From Caulobacter sp. (GTDB lineage: Bacteria; Pseudomonadota; Alphaproteobacteria; Caulobacterales; Caulobacteraceae), in the NCBI GenBank assembly GCA_017745235.1, contig JAGHZU010000002.1:264756-328755 (forward strand): a stretch of DNA of 64,000 nt, given 5' to 3'. Below the pieces are notes generated by a model, which saw only the letters and a program-made list of their open reading frames with translations, was not told the origin of the DNA and searched no databases. A program made the translations under genes and the position numbers. Shown one piece after another: positions 55,578-63,976 of the stretch (position 1 is the stretch's first letter; every line of letters starts with the position of its first letter).

Positions 55578-56012
55578 TCAGGGGCGCTTGCCCGGCCACA
55601 CCAGGAACCCGGCCTCGTCGCGTCCCGCTACGCGATAGATCCGGTATCCACCGTATCCGTAATCGTCCTCGTGCCCGCCGTAGCCCCATTGATCCCGGTA
55701 GCCCCGATCGTCGTAGCGGGCGCTGTAGCGATCGGGCCACGCCCCATAGGGCGGCCCTTCCGTCACGTCGAGAGGCCGGCCATAGCCCCAGCGATCGAAG
55801 TCGCTCCAGCCGCCCTCGCATTCCACCCGCTCCCAGCGATAGGCGCCGCGCGGGCCGGTGATCCGGCGCACCACGCACTCGCCCGGCCGGGTGTCCGGCG
55901 GCAGCAGCTGCGGGTCGAGATAGAGTCCTGGCCGATCCTGGGCGACCGCCGGCGCGCCGGCCCCCAGCAGGGCGGCGAGAACGGATGGGACGAGCAGAAA
56001 ACGGGAATTCAT
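55578..56012 (-). CDS. Secreted Gly/Tyr-rich protein, unknown function
   Basis: 144-residue protein with a signal peptide (cleavage near AVA-QD). The mature protein begins RPGLYLDPQLLPPDTRPGECVVRRI, with two Cys in the first 50 residues (ECVV, VECEGG) likely to form a disulfide. The second half is rich in Gly/Tyr/Asp/Arg (WGYGRPLD, DDRGYRDQWGYGGHEDDYGYGGYR) and is probably flexible. Periplasmic or surface location is likely. The residue pattern resembles many short secreted proteins of Caulobacter without known role. Confidence 0.7.
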   Translation of the reverse strand: MNSRFLLVPSVLAALLGAGAPAVAQDRPGLYLDPQLLPPDTRPGECVVRRITGPRGAYRWERVECEGGWSDFDRWGYGRPLDVTEGPPYGAWPDRYSARYDDRGYRDQWGYGGHEDDYGYGGYRIYRVAGRDEAGFLVWPGKRP

Positions 56013-56119
56013 GGCGGGCGCTCCGGAAGTGTTAACAAACCAGAGCCCGTTCGGGTTCGCCGCCCCTTTCGCCCGCCACGCGAGCATTGCCAGGCGCAGT
56101 GGTTCCGCCTAGCGTGAAA

Positions 56120-56135
56120 TCAAACAAACGTTTGA
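56120..56135. promoter_or_regulatory. PsrA/FadR-type operator before the HAD gene
   Basis: TCAAAC-AAAC-GTTTGA is a perfect palindrome with 6-bp arms and a 4-base centre. It ends eight bases before the HAD start and overlaps the ribosome-binding GAGG, so a bound repressor could block both transcription and translation. The pattern CAAAC-N4-GTTTG matches TetR-family fatty-acid regulators such as PsrA (G/CAAAC-N2-4-GTTTG/C). A second perfect copy precedes the SDR gene. Confidence 0.6.
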
Positions 56136-56142
56136 GGCGATG

Positions 56143-56784
56143 ATGGCGATCGAGGCGGTGATCTGGGATTTCGGCGGCGTGTTCACCACCTCGCCCTTCG
56201 AGGCCTTCGCGCGCTACGAAGCGGCCAATGGCCTTCCGGCCAATTTCATCCGCCGGATCAACGCCACCGATCCCGACACCAACGCCTGGGCGCTGTTCGA
56301 ACGCTCCGAGATCGACGCCGCCCGTTTCGACGCCCTCTTCCTGGAGGAGTCGATCCGCCTGGGCCACCCCGTGCGCGGCGCCGACGTCCTGCCCCTGTTG
56401 TCGGGCGACGTGCGGCCGCGCGTGGTGGCCGCGCTCAAGGCCTGCAAGGCGCGGTTCAAGGTGGCGTGCATCACCAACAACGTCGTCACCGGCCACGGCA
56501 CGGGCATGGCCGGATCGGCCGAGAAAGCCGCGGCGATCGCCGAGATCTTCGAGCAGTTCGACGCGGTGATCGAAAGCTCCAAGGCCGGGGTCCGCAAGCC
56601 GGACCCGCGCATCTACCAGATGATGTGCGAGCTTCTGGAAGCGGCGCCGGAGAACTGCGTCTATCTCGACGACCTGGGGGTCAACTGCAAGCCGGCGGCG
56701 GCCATGGGCATGACCGCCATCAAGGTCACCACCGAGGACCAGGCGCTGAGCGAGCTTGCGGCCGCGACCGGTTTGGCGTTCTGA
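56143..56784 (+). CDS. HAD-superfamily hydrolase (ACAD10 N-terminal type)
   Basis: 213-residue HAD protein like the N-terminal domain of ACAD10/epoxide hydrolases. Motif I is WDFGGVF (nucleophile Asp, but Gly in place of the second Asp), motif II is CITNN, motif III the Lys in [10 protein letters not shown] and motif [10 protein letters not shown]. In animals ACAD10 phosphorylates and dephosphorylates hydroxyacyl chains for their degradation; in bacteria this domain is a free protein near acyl-CoA genes. ATG 56143 is better spaced from the upstream GAGG than ATG 56140. It is followed 28 bases on by phhB. Confidence 0.85.
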   Translation: MAIEAVIWDFGGVFTTSPFEAFARYEAANGLPANFIRRINATDPDTNAWALFERSEIDAARFDALFLEESIRLGHPVRGADVLPLLSGDVRPRVVAALKACKARFKVACITNNVVTGHGTGMAGSAEKAAAIAEIFEQFDAVIESSKAGVRKPDPRIYQMMCELLEAAPENCVYLDDLGVNCKPAAAMGMTAIKVTTEDQALSELAAATGLAF

Positions 56785-56812
56785 CTGGGAAAACACCTTT
56801 CCAGGAGACGCC

Positions 56813-57100
56813 ATGACCCGCCCCGACAGGATCGGCGCCGAAACCGCCCTCGCCCAGCTCCAGGGCTGGGCCGCCGTCGCCGGCAAGGACGCCATCGGCA
56901 AGACCTTCAAGTTCGCCGACTTCAACGCCGCCTTCGGCTTCATGACCCGCGTGGCCATCGAGGCCGACAAGCGCGACCATCATCCGGAGTGGTTCAACGT
57001 CTACAACCGTGTCGACGTGGTCCTGACCACCCACGACTGTGATGGGGTCAGCGAGCGCGACGTCGCCCTGGCCCAGTTCATGGACGCGATCGCGGGCTGA
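56813..57100 (+). CDS. phhB: 4a-hydroxytetrahydrobiopterin dehydratase
   Basis: 95-residue pterin recycling enzyme (pterin-4a-carbinolamine dehydratase). The catalytic block is [23 protein letters not shown] with three His near the pterin, and the length is standard. AGGAGA lies 6 bases from ATG 56813. It normally works with phenylalanine hydroxylase, which is not in this window. It lies between the HAD and SDR genes, but a joint function is not obvious. Confidence 0.92.
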   Translation: MTRPDRIGAETALAQLQGWAAVAGKDAIGKTFKFADFNAAFGFMTRVAIEADKRDHHPEWFNVYNRVDVVLTTHDCDGVSERDVALAQFMDAIAG

Positions 57101-57147
57101 ACGCGGAAACGCCGCCAACAACCCCCTTCCGTCGCGGCCGCTTCCAG

Positions 57148-57165
57148 TTCAAACTATCGTTTGAA
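57148..57165. promoter_or_regulatory. PsrA/FadR-type operator before the SDR gene
   Basis: TTCAAAC-TATC-GTTTGAA is a perfect palindrome with 7-bp arms and a 4-base centre, ending 23 bases before the SDR start. It has the same CAAAC-N4-GTTTG core as the site at 56120-56135. Confidence 0.62.
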
Positions 57166-57188
57166 TTATGATCGGGAGGACGCCGAAA

Positions 57189-57974
57189 ATGGCGCAGAGC
57201 ACGGGCCGGGTCGCCGGCAAGAAGGCCTTTATCACCGGCGGGGCCCAGGGCCTGGGCGCAGCGGCGGGACGGATGCTGGCCAGCCAGGGCGCCAAGGTCG
57301 CCCTGGCCGACCTGAACCTGGCCGGCGCGCAGGCCGTGGCGGCCGAGATCAACGCCGAGCACGGCGCCGGAACGGCCTTCGCCTACCAACTGGACGTCAC
57401 CCAGGAAGACCAGTGGATCGAGGTGCTTGAAAAGGCCGCCGGCGACATGGGCGGCCTGTCGGTGCTGGTCAACAACGCCGGCATCGGCGGCGACGGCCCT
57501 ATCGAGAGCCTGGACTTCGGGCTCTGGAAGAAGGTGATGTCGGTCAATGTCGACTCGGTGTTCCTGGGCGCCAAGCACGCCCTGACCCACATGCGCGCCC
57601 ACCAGCCCGGCTCGATCATCAACCTCAGCTCGATCGCCGGCCTGATCGCCAATGGCAACTCGCCGGCCTACAACGCCTCCAAGGCGGCGGTCTGGCTGCT
57701 TTCCAAGAACATCGCGCTCTACTGCGCTAAGATGAAGCTGGATATCCGCTCCAACTCCATCCACCCCACCTTCATCGACACCCCGATCCTGGACGGGTTC
57801 TCCAACCGCTTCGGCAAGGAGGAGGCCTTCGCCAAGCTGGCCCGCCAGGTGCCGATGGGCCGGATCGGCGAACCGAACGACATCGCCAACGCGGTGCTGT
57901 ACCTGGCCAGCGACGAGAGCAAGTTCATGACCGGCGCCGAGATCAAGGTCGACGGCGGCATCTCGGCGATGTGA
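57189..57974 (+). CDS. Short-chain dehydrogenase/reductase
   Basis: 261-residue SDR of the 3-hydroxyacyl-CoA/cyclohexanol dehydrogenase-like group. Cofactor motif TGGAQGLG, NNAG, catalytic Ser in NLSSIAGL, Tyr-x3-Lys in YNASKAAV and the C-terminal GAEIKVDGGISAM. Asp in ADLNLAG after beta-2 favours NAD. ATG 57189 has GGGAGGA upstream at nine bases; ATG 57168 adds 7 residues without that spacing. Its palindromic operator suggests control by a fatty-acid-type TetR regulator, which fits a beta-oxidation role (inference). Confidence 0.88.
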   Translation: MAQSTGRVAGKKAFITGGAQGLGAAAGRMLASQGAKVALADLNLAGAQAVAAEINAEHGAGTAFAYQLDVTQEDQWIEVLEKAAGDMGGLSVLVNNAGIGGDGPIESLDFGLWKKVMSVNVDSVFLGAKHALTHMRAHQPGSIINLSSIAGLIANGNSPAYNASKAAVWLLSKNIALYCAKMKLDIRSNSIHPTFIDTPILDGFSNRFGKEEAFAKLARQVPMGRIGEPNDIANAVLYLASDESKFMTGAEIKVDGGISAM

Positions 57975-58042
57975 TCGCAACTCCCCTTTCCCCTTGCGCG
58001 GCAGGGTCGCCCAAAGACCGGTAAGGGGTCTGACGAACAGAA

Positions 58043-58075
58043 ACGCCGCGACGGTCGAACGACCCGTCGCGGCGT
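58043..58075. terminator. Bidirectional terminator between the SDR gene and regA
   Basis: ACGCCGCGACGG (58043-58054) pairs exactly with CCGTCGCGGCGT (58064-58075), with further TCG/CGA pairing around a two-base loop and one bulged C. It lies between two convergent genes. The remainder of 57975-58134 holds only a weaker purine/pyrimidine hairpin near 58107-58130. Confidence 0.7.
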
Positions 58076-58134
58076 CTCGCATCTATCGACCGTCGCCTAG
58101 GCGGCGCCTTCTCCCGCAAGGGAAGAAGGAAGCA

Positions 58135-58692
58135 TCAACGCGGCGCCCGCTTGGCCAGGATCCGCTGAAGCGTACGACGGTGCATGTTCAGCCGACGCGC
58201 CGTTTCCGACACGTTGTGGCCGCACATCTCGTAGACGCGCTGGATGTGCTCCCAGCGCACGCGATCGGCGCTCATCGGGTTTTCGGGCGGGGCCGGGGCG
58301 GCGTCCTTGGCGGCCAGCAGGGCCCGGGCCACGTCGTCGGCGTCGGCCGGCTTGGAAAGATAGTCGATGACCCCGGCCTTCACCGCCGCCACGGCGGTGG
58401 CGATGTTGCCGTAGCCGGTCAGCATGATGACCTTCGCGTCGGGACGCGCGTCGCGCACGGCCTCGACCACCTTCAGCCCCGTGCCGTCTTCCAGCCGCAT
58501 GTCGAGCACGGCGTGGGCCGGGGCGTGGCTGCGCAGGCTGCTCATCGCCTCGGCCACTGAAGCGCAGAGCGTGACCGCAAAGCCCCTCTGTTCGAGAGCC
58601 CGGCCCAGCCGCGTCCGCAGCGGCGCGTCGTCATCAAGCAGAAGCAAGGACTTGTCGGGCAGGGCCGCGACCATTTCACCGATATCCGCCAT
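58135..58692 (-). CDS. regA: RegA/ActR/PrrA-type response regulator
   Basis: 185-residue regulator with a receiver domain (acidic D20-D22, phospho-acceptor Asp64 in VLDMRLEDGTG, Lys in LSKPADADD) and a C-terminal Fis-type helix-turn-helix (HNVSETARRLNMHRRTLQRILAKRAPR) joined by a Pro/Ala linker. RegA controls redox-responsive genes such as cytochrome oxidases, carbon and nitrogen fixation in other alphaproteobacteria. ATG 58692 gives the family length. The kinase regB lies just upstream on the same strand (90-base gap). Confidence 0.93.
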   Translation of the reverse strand: MADIGEMVAALPDKSLLLLDDDAPLRTRLGRALEQRGFAVTLCASVAEAMSSLRSHAPAHAVLDMRLEDGTGLKVVEAVRDARPDAKVIMLTGYGNIATAVAAVKAGVIDYLSKPADADDVARALLAAKDAAPAPPENPMSADRVRWEHIQRVYEMCGHNVSETARRLNMHRRTLQRILAKRAPR

Positions 58693-58782
58693 GAACTCAG
58701 CGCCTCCCCGCGCCAATACTCAACCGGGTGTCGTGCCCGTCATCTTTTCGTCCAAAATTCGAACGTCGCAAGTGTTTCATCA

Positions 58783-60192
58783 TCACAGCTCGCTCGCGCC
58801 GACCATGTCCGGCGCTTCCAGGGCCGCCCTCGGCCACCGGGCGGCCACGACTGCGCCGCCTCGCCGCCCATTCTTGAAATCCACCGTCGCGCCGGTTCGT
58901 TCCAAAAGCGTCTTGGCGATGAAGAAGCCCAGCCCCATCCCGATGTGGCCGGTGCGCGAACCCTCCGCCCCCGGACGGGAGGTGACATAGGGCTCGCCCA
59001 GCTTGGCCAGGATCTCGGGCGAGAACCCCGGCCCATCGTCGCGCACCTCGATCACCACCGCCCGCGCGTCGAAGCGGGCCACCACGATGACCTCGGCCCG
59101 GGCGAAGTCGACGGCGTTCTCCACGATCGTGGTCAGGGCGTGGATGATCTCGGCCCGGCGCCAGATGTCCGGGGCGGCCGCGCCCGGCGGACCGTTGACC
59201 ACCGCCTCCACCCGCACGCCGTGGATCATGTGCGGCTCGATCACCTCGTGCACCAGCTGGACCAGGCTCATGCGCTCGTGCACGGCGTCCTTGGCCTCGG
59301 GCATTTCGGTCAGGCGCTGCAGGATTTCGCGGCAACGGGCGGCCTGGCCGATCATCAGTTCGGCGTCCTCCCGGGTCTGCTCGTCCGGGGCGTTACGGAC
59401 CATCTCGCGCGCCACCACCGAGATCGTCGCCAGGGGCGTGCCCAGCTCGTGCGCCGCCGCCGCCGCCAGCGCCCCCAGGGCCGACAGCCGCTGCTCGCGG
59501 GCCAGCACCGTCTCGGTGACGTTCAGGGCCAGCTCCATCCGCGCCGATTCCGTCGCGGCCTGCCAGGCGTAGGCCCCGGTCAGGACGATGCCGGTCACTC
59601 GCGACAGCAGCAGCAGGACCAGGATGTTGGCGCTCGGACGTGGCGTCGGGCCGGCCGCCGGATCATAGGGCAGCGGCATGCCGAAGAAGGTCAGGATCAC
59701 GCAGCAGACGATCGCCAGGACCCCGATGGCCAGGGCGTAGCGGGCCGGCTGGGTGGCCGCCGCCAGGGTGACGGGCGCGATCAGCAGCAGGGAGAACGGA
59801 TTGGTCAGCCCGCCCGTCAGGTAGATCATGCCCGCCAGCTGCAGGACGTCGAAGGCGATCTGGGCGGCCGCCTCGCCCTCGCGCGCCATGCGCTGGCCGC
59901 CGAACGCCAGGCTGATCAGCACGTTCAGCCACGCCGACAGGGCGATCAGGCTGAAGCACAGGGTGAAGGGAACTTTCAGGTCCAGGACCACCCCGGCCAG
60001 CAGTACGGCAAAGGTTTGGCCGGCGACCATGAGCCATCGCTGGGCGATCAGGGTGCGAACCCTGAGCCGGCCTCGTCGCAGTCCCGGGCCAGCCCAGGAC
60101 CAGTCCTCGTCTTGCGCCGTGTCTCCGTCGGGCCTATCGAGCCCCGTCCGAGGCGAGTCTTGCGGCGCGTTCTTGAACGAAGCGTCTGCCAT
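58783..60192 (-). CDS. regB: RegB/ActS/PrrB-type redox sensor kinase
   Basis: 469-residue kinase with about six membrane helices (residues 50-210). The quinone-binding heptapeptide GGLTNPF is at 127-133, the phosphorylated His248 in AAAHELGTPLATI, and the redox-active Cys287 in QAARCREIL; all match RegB. The HATPase domain has EIVENAVDFA-type, DDGPGFSP and GMGLGFFIAKTLLE segments. It senses the quinone pool/oxygen. ATG 60192 is the family-consistent start. Divergent from it is a SCO/SenC protein gene, the classical regB-senC arrangement. Confidence 0.94.
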   Translation of the reverse strand: MADASFKNAPQDSPRTGLDRPDGDTAQDEDWSWAGPGLRRGRLRVRTLIAQRWLMVAGQTFAVLLAGVVLDLKVPFTLCFSLIALSAWLNVLISLAFGGQRMAREGEAAAQIAFDVLQLAGMIYLTGGLTNPFSLLLIAPVTLAAATQPARYALAIGVLAIVCCVILTFFGMPLPYDPAAGPTPRPSANILVLLLLSRVTGIVLTGAYAWQAATESARMELALNVTETVLAREQRLSALGALAAAAAHELGTPLATISVVAREMVRNAPDEQTREDAELMIGQAARCREILQRLTEMPEAKDAVHERMSLVQLVHEVIEPHMIHGVRVEAVVNGPPGAAAPDIWRRAEIIHALTTIVENAVDFARAEVIVVARFDARAVVIEVRDDGPGFSPEILAKLGEPYVTSRPGAEGSRTGHIGMGLGFFIAKTLLERTGATVDFKNGRRGGAVVAARWPRAALEAPDMVGASEL

Positions 60193-60247
60193 GCCGCACC
60201 ATAGGGCCAGAATTTCCCGTCTGGCGATAGCGAAAGGTTTCCCGTCC

Positions 60248-60841
60248 ATGCCGCGTCATCGCCTGATCGCCATACTGGCCGCCGTCCTCGCCGTGGCGGT
60301 AGGCGGCGTGCTGATCTTTCGCGCCGGCGTGTTCGAGCCCAAGCCCCAGCCCTCGCTGATCGGCGGCCCTTTCCAGATGGTCGACCAGAACGGCAAGCCG
60401 GTCACCGAGAAGGTGCTGGAAGGCCAGTGGAACGCGGTGTTCTTCGGCTTCACCTACTGCCCGGACGTCTGCCCCGGCACCTTGCAGGCCCTGGCCGCCG
60501 CCAGCGACCAGCTGGGCCCCAAGGCGAAGGATTTCCGGATCGTCTTCGTCTCGATCGATCCCGACCGCGACACGCCCGAGCAACTGAAGGCCTATCTGTC
60601 GGCCGACTACCTGCCCAGGAACACGCTGGGCCTGACGGGCACGCCCGCCCAGGTGGCCGCCGCGGCCAAGGCCTATCGCGTCTACTACAAGAAGGCCGGC
60701 GAGGGTCCGGGCTACACCATGGACCACTCCACCGTGGTCTATCTGGTCGATCCCAAGGGCCGCTTCGTCAAGCCGATCGCCTACGGCACGCCGCCCGACG
60801 AGATCGCGCGCCAGATCAAGGACGCGATGAGCGGTCGCTAG
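60248..60841 (+). CDS. senC: SCO1/SenC/PrrC-family copper protein
   Basis: 197-residue protein anchored by one N-terminal helix (about residues 6-25) with a periplasmic thioredoxin fold. Copper ligands Cys71 and Cys75 (TYCPDVCPGT) and His160 (TMDHST) are all present. SCO proteins deliver Cu to the CuA site of cytochrome c oxidase, and SenC/PrrC is coregulated with RegBA. It is divergent from regB with a 55-base gap. Confidence 0.93.
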   Translation: MPRHRLIAILAAVLAVAVGGVLIFRAGVFEPKPQPSLIGGPFQMVDQNGKPVTEKVLEGQWNAVFFGFTYCPDVCPGTLQALAAASDQLGPKAKDFRIVFVSIDPDRDTPEQLKAYLSADYLPRNTLGLTGTPAQVAAAAKAYRVYYKKAGEGPGYTMDHSTVVYLVDPKGRFVKPIAYGTPPDEIARQIKDAMSGR

Positions 60842-60906
60842 GCAGGAACGGGTCCGCGACCACGCATCGCTACCGGAAGGCTGTACTTTCTTCGGAGCAG
60901 GCGTGT

Positions 60907-60925
60907 TATGTTGCATTGCAACATA
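60907..60925. promoter_or_regulatory. PhaR-like perfect 19-bp palindrome before phaZ
   Basis: TATGTTGCA-T-TGCAACATA: 9-bp arms, no mismatch, single-base centre. It ends 11 bases before the phaZ ATG. TTGCA..TGCAA sequences are the kind bound by PhaR, the PHB-sensing repressor of phasin and PHA genes. A repressor here would sit on the promoter or leader. Confidence 0.6.
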
Positions 60926-60936
60926 CCGGATGCGCC

Positions 60937-62196
60937 ATGCTGTACGCCCTGCATGAGGCGAGTTTCTACGCCTCCACGCCCCTGCGTCTCGCCGCCCTGG
61001 CGGCCCGCGACTTCTGGGGCTCGTCCCTGAACCCGGCCGCCGACAGCGATTTCGGACGCCGCATGCACGCCGGCGCCAACCTCTTCGCCAACGTCACCAA
61101 GCGCTACGGCAAGCCCGACTGGCGCATCGACAGCGTCAAGGTCGGCCAGGTCGACGTACGGGTGCGTCCCACCGTGGTGTGGGAAAGCCCCTGGGCGCGG
61201 CTGATCCAGTTCGACCGCGACATGGCCGACATGCGCCGTGCGGGAAAATTCTCGCTGGACCCGGCGGTGCTGATCGTCGCCCCCCTTTCGGGCCACTATG
61301 CGACGCTGCTGCGCGGTACCGTCGAGGCCTTCCTGCCCGACCACGCCGTCTTCATTGTCGACTGGGTCAACGCCCGTGAAGTCTCGGTCCTGGAGGGCCG
61401 CTTCGACTTCCACGACTATATCGACCACGTGCGCCAGATGCTGAACGTGCTGGGTCCCCGCCCCAATGTGGTGGCCGTTTGCCAACCTGGACCGCCGGTC
61501 CTGGCCGCCGCGGCCCTGATGGCCGAGGACGGCGATCCCTCGCGCCCGGCCAGCATGACCTTCATGGGCTCGCCCATCGACGCGCGCCTGTCCCCGACGG
61601 TCACCAACCAGCTGGCCGAGGACAAGCCGTTCACCTGGTTCCAGTCGAACATGATCTACACCGTGCCCGCGCCGTATCCGGGCATGGGCCGGCGCGTCTA
61701 TCCGGGCTTCGTCCAGCTGGCCAGCTTCATGAGCATGAACGCCGAGAAGCACCAGGCCGCGCACCAGCGCTACTTCCAGGACCTGGTGAAGGGCGATGGC
61801 GACAGCGCCGAGAAGCACCTGGAATTCTACGACGAGTACCTGTCGGTGCTGGACCTGACCGAGGAATTCTACCTCCAGACCATCGACATCGTCTTTCAGC
61901 AACACCTGCTGCCCAAGGGCGAGCTGACCCATCGCGGCCGGCTGGTGCGGCCGGAGGCGATCACCGACATCGGCCTGATGACGGTCGAGGGCGAGAACGA
62001 CGACATTTCGGGCATCGGCCAGACCCAGGCCGCCCACGCCCTGTGCTCGTCCCTGCCCGAGGCGCTGAAGGCCGACTACGTCCAGCCGGGCGTGGGCCAC
62101 TACGGCGTGTTCAACGGTCGCCGCTTCCGCGAGGAGATCTATCCGCGCGTGCGCGACTTCATTCGCCGGAGCGATCCCAACTTCCAGGCGACCTGA
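60937..62196 (+). CDS. phaZ: Intracellular polyhydroxyalkanoate depolymerase
   Basis: 419-residue enzyme breaking stored PHB to hydroxybutyrate. The lipase-type box has Cys in place of Ser: VVAVCQPGPPVL (Cys182), as in PhaZ1 of Ralstonia eutropha (Cys183). LSGHYATLLRG, DWVNAREV and the C-terminal VEGENDDISGIGQT and GVGHYGVFNG segments (with the catalytic Asp and His) complete the enzyme. No signal peptide, as expected for granule-associated forms. The upstream 19-bp palindrome is a likely control site. It is convergent with the lipase gene, five bases apart. Confidence 0.95.
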   Translation: MLYALHEASFYASTPLRLAALAARDFWGSSLNPAADSDFGRRMHAGANLFANVTKRYGKPDWRIDSVKVGQVDVRVRPTVVWESPWARLIQFDRDMADMRRAGKFSLDPAVLIVAPLSGHYATLLRGTVEAFLPDHAVFIVDWVNAREVSVLEGRFDFHDYIDHVRQMLNVLGPRPNVVAVCQPGPPVLAAAALMAEDGDPSRPASMTFMGSPIDARLSPTVTNQLAEDKPFTWFQSNMIYTVPAPYPGMGRRVYPGFVQLASFMSMNAEKHQAAHQRYFQDLVKGDGDSAEKHLEFYDEYLSVLDLTEEFYLQTIDIVFQQHLLPKGELTHRGRLVRPEAITDIGLMTVEGENDDISGIGQTQAAHALCSSLPEALKADYVQPGVGHYGVFNGRRFREEIYPRVRDFIRRSDPNFQAT

Positions 62197-62201
62197 GGCG
62201 T

Positions 62202-63143
62202 CTATCTGTAGGCTGGCGGAAGGCTGCGCCCCAGGCTGAGCCGCCGGGGCTCCACGCCGTCCCACAGCTGGAACCCGGTCTTGAAGTGCTTGACGATGTG
62301 GAACGGCCCCGCCTTGTCCCAGAACCAGTAGTAGAGGAAGGAGTCGTGGGCGATCGGCAGGTTCATCAGGGTGTAGGTCGAAAACGAGTCCTTGCCGCCG
62401 CCGTTCACCTGCCGGACCACCGCGTAGAGATTGACGTCGTCCGACACCACCGGCGACAGCCATGAACTGAAATGCCGCGCGACCCGGATGGGATCGTTCT
62501 TGCGGATGTAGTGGACGCTGTCGGCCAGGACGGGAGCGTCGATCGCCAGGCCCAGCCGGGTCGCCAAGCCCTGGACCGCTCCGCCGAATGGGGCGGAGGC
62601 GAAGCCCGCGCAGACCGCACGCAGCTGGCTCGCCCCGGTCCGGGGACGAAACAGGGCCGCCTGGGCTTCGGCCAGGGCCCCGCCCAGCGACTGGCCCGTA
62701 AAGGTGACGCGACGGATGGACAGGTGCTTGGCCCGCGCCGCCTCGTAGGCCAACACCGCGTAGTCCAGGGCTGCTGCGGCCGTGCGGTCGTAGTCGAAGA
62801 CGCCGGCGCGGATATCCAGGATCCAATCCAGCTCGCTGTCGCTGCCGCGATTGACCACGACCAGTTCCTCGGATTTTGGGGCGTAGAAGCAGAATGCGTC
62901 GTAACCGTTCTCGCGGTCGTTGGCCGGCGGCAGAAGGGGATCCAGGTCCAAGGCGCTGAGCCAGGACGGCGCCGTGGCCTCGCTCGGAGGCTGATGACCG
63001 AAGCGGTAGACCCAGGCGCTGAGCGCCGCCAACACCTTGTGGCCCGAGGCGAAAGGCGCGCCAGAGGCCACATGTTCGGTGATCGTCGCGGTCATGGCGA
63101 CATTGCGTTCGGCCCCGGTCGGCACGTCGAGTGGGATCGCCAT
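62202..63143 (-). CDS. Class 3 lipase-like alpha/beta hydrolase
   Basis: 313-residue lipase_3 family protein. The nucleophile elbow is FTGQSLGGALAEAQ (Ser152), preceded by VVVNRGSDSELDWILDI, equivalent to the family's FRGT...DW segment; Asp and His candidates are DAPVLADSVHYIRKNDPI and MNLPIAHDSFLYYW. There is no signal peptide, so it may act in the cytoplasm or at granules or membranes. ATG 63143 has AAGGGG upstream; the GTG at 63152 is less likely. The substrate is unknown; its neighbour phaZ suggests lipid or storage polymer turnover, though this is only position. Confidence 0.83.
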   Translation of the reverse strand: MAIPLDVPTGAERNVAMTATITEHVASGAPFASGHKVLAALSAWVYRFGHQPPSEATAPSWLSALDLDPLLPPANDRENGYDAFCFYAPKSEELVVVNRGSDSELDWILDIRAGVFDYDRTAAAALDYAVLAYEAARAKHLSIRRVTFTGQSLGGALAEAQAALFRPRTGASQLRAVCAGFASAPFGGAVQGLATRLGLAIDAPVLADSVHYIRKNDPIRVARHFSSWLSPVVSDDVNLYAVVRQVNGGGKDSFSTYTLMNLPIAHDSFLYYWFWDKAGPFHIVKHFKTGFQLWDGVEPRRLSLGRSLPPAYR

Positions 63144-63256
63144 GGAACGCACCCCTTGCGGTTACAGCAGGCAGGCTCGCCCCAGAGTGGAGTTGCGCGC
63201 ATTTGTCGTCAACGGGCCGCCTTGCGGGAAGGCCCAGGCCGCGCGATCTAGGGGGC

Positions 63257-63976
63257 ATGTTCTCACGCTCGGCTCAACGCTTCTCGGACGGCGATCGCCT
63301 GGAAATCGGCGGCTGGCCGGTCCGGCTTCGGGTGGATGGCCGGGCGCGACGGGTCTCGTTGCGCGTCGATCGCGCCAAGTCCGAGATCGTCGCCCTGGCC
63401 CCGACGCCCCGTCGCCTGAACGAGGCCGTCGCCTTCGCCCAGGAAAAGTCGCGCTGGATCGCCGATCAGCTGGCCGCCCTGCCCGGCCGTCAGGTGATCG
63501 CGCCCGGCGGAACCCTGCGCCTGCTAGGCAAGCCCTATCGGCTGGAGGTCGGCGCAGGCCGTCCGCGCATGACGGACGAGACCCTGGTCGCGCCCGAAGA
63601 CAGCGCCTGGGGCCTGCGCATCATCCGCCTGGCGAAGCGCGAGGCCCTGTCTCGCCTGACCGAGCGCACCGCCCACCACGCCGGCGCCCTGCAGCGGCCC
63701 ACGCCGTCGGTGGCGGTGGCCGATCCCAAGGCGCGGTGGGGCTCGTGCCGCCCGGCCCGGCCCGGCCATCCCGCCGCGATCCGCTACAGCTGGCGGCTGG
63801 TGCTGGCCCCGTTCGAGGTGGCCGACTATGTCGTGGCCCACGAATGCGCCCACCTGATCGAAGCCAATCACGGCCCCCGCTTCTGGGCCTTGTGCGAACA
63901 GCTGGTCGGAGACCCGGCCCCGCACCGCGCGTGGCTGCGCGCCCACGCGGCTGAGCTGCACGCGATCTCGGCCTAG
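63257..63976 (+). CDS. YgjP/DUF45-type M48-like metallopeptidase
   Basis: 239-residue protein of the YgjP-like (DUF45) family. The zinc motif HECAH lies in YVVAHECAHLIEANHGPRFW, with the third ligand His/Glu in the same block (SprT-like HExxH...H). PKARWGSCRP and IRYSWRLVLAPFEVADYV are family marks. YgjP is an upstream partner of some RNA/DNA metabolism genes but has no proven role. The C-terminus is complete within the window; nothing follows in the last 24 bases. Confidence 0.88.
   Translation: MFSRSAQRFSDGDRLEIGGWPVRLRVDGRARRVSLRVDRAKSEIVALAPTPRRLNEAVAFAQEKSRWIADQLAALPGRQVIAPGGTLRLLGKPYRLEVGAGRPRMTDETLVAPEDSAWGLRIIRLAKREALSRLTERTAHHAGALQRPTPSVAVADPKARWGSCRPARPGHPAAIRYSWRLVLAPFEVADYVVAHECAHLIEANHGPRFWALCEQLVGDPAPHRAWLRAHAAELHAISA

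Noticed and set aside
58107..58130. CTTCTCCC/GGGAAGAAG hairpin after the SDR gene as a repeat family
   Set aside because: Only one copy with an insertion is seen here; the window gives no evidence that it is a dispersed repeat, and the nearby 58043-58075 hairpin is the better terminator.
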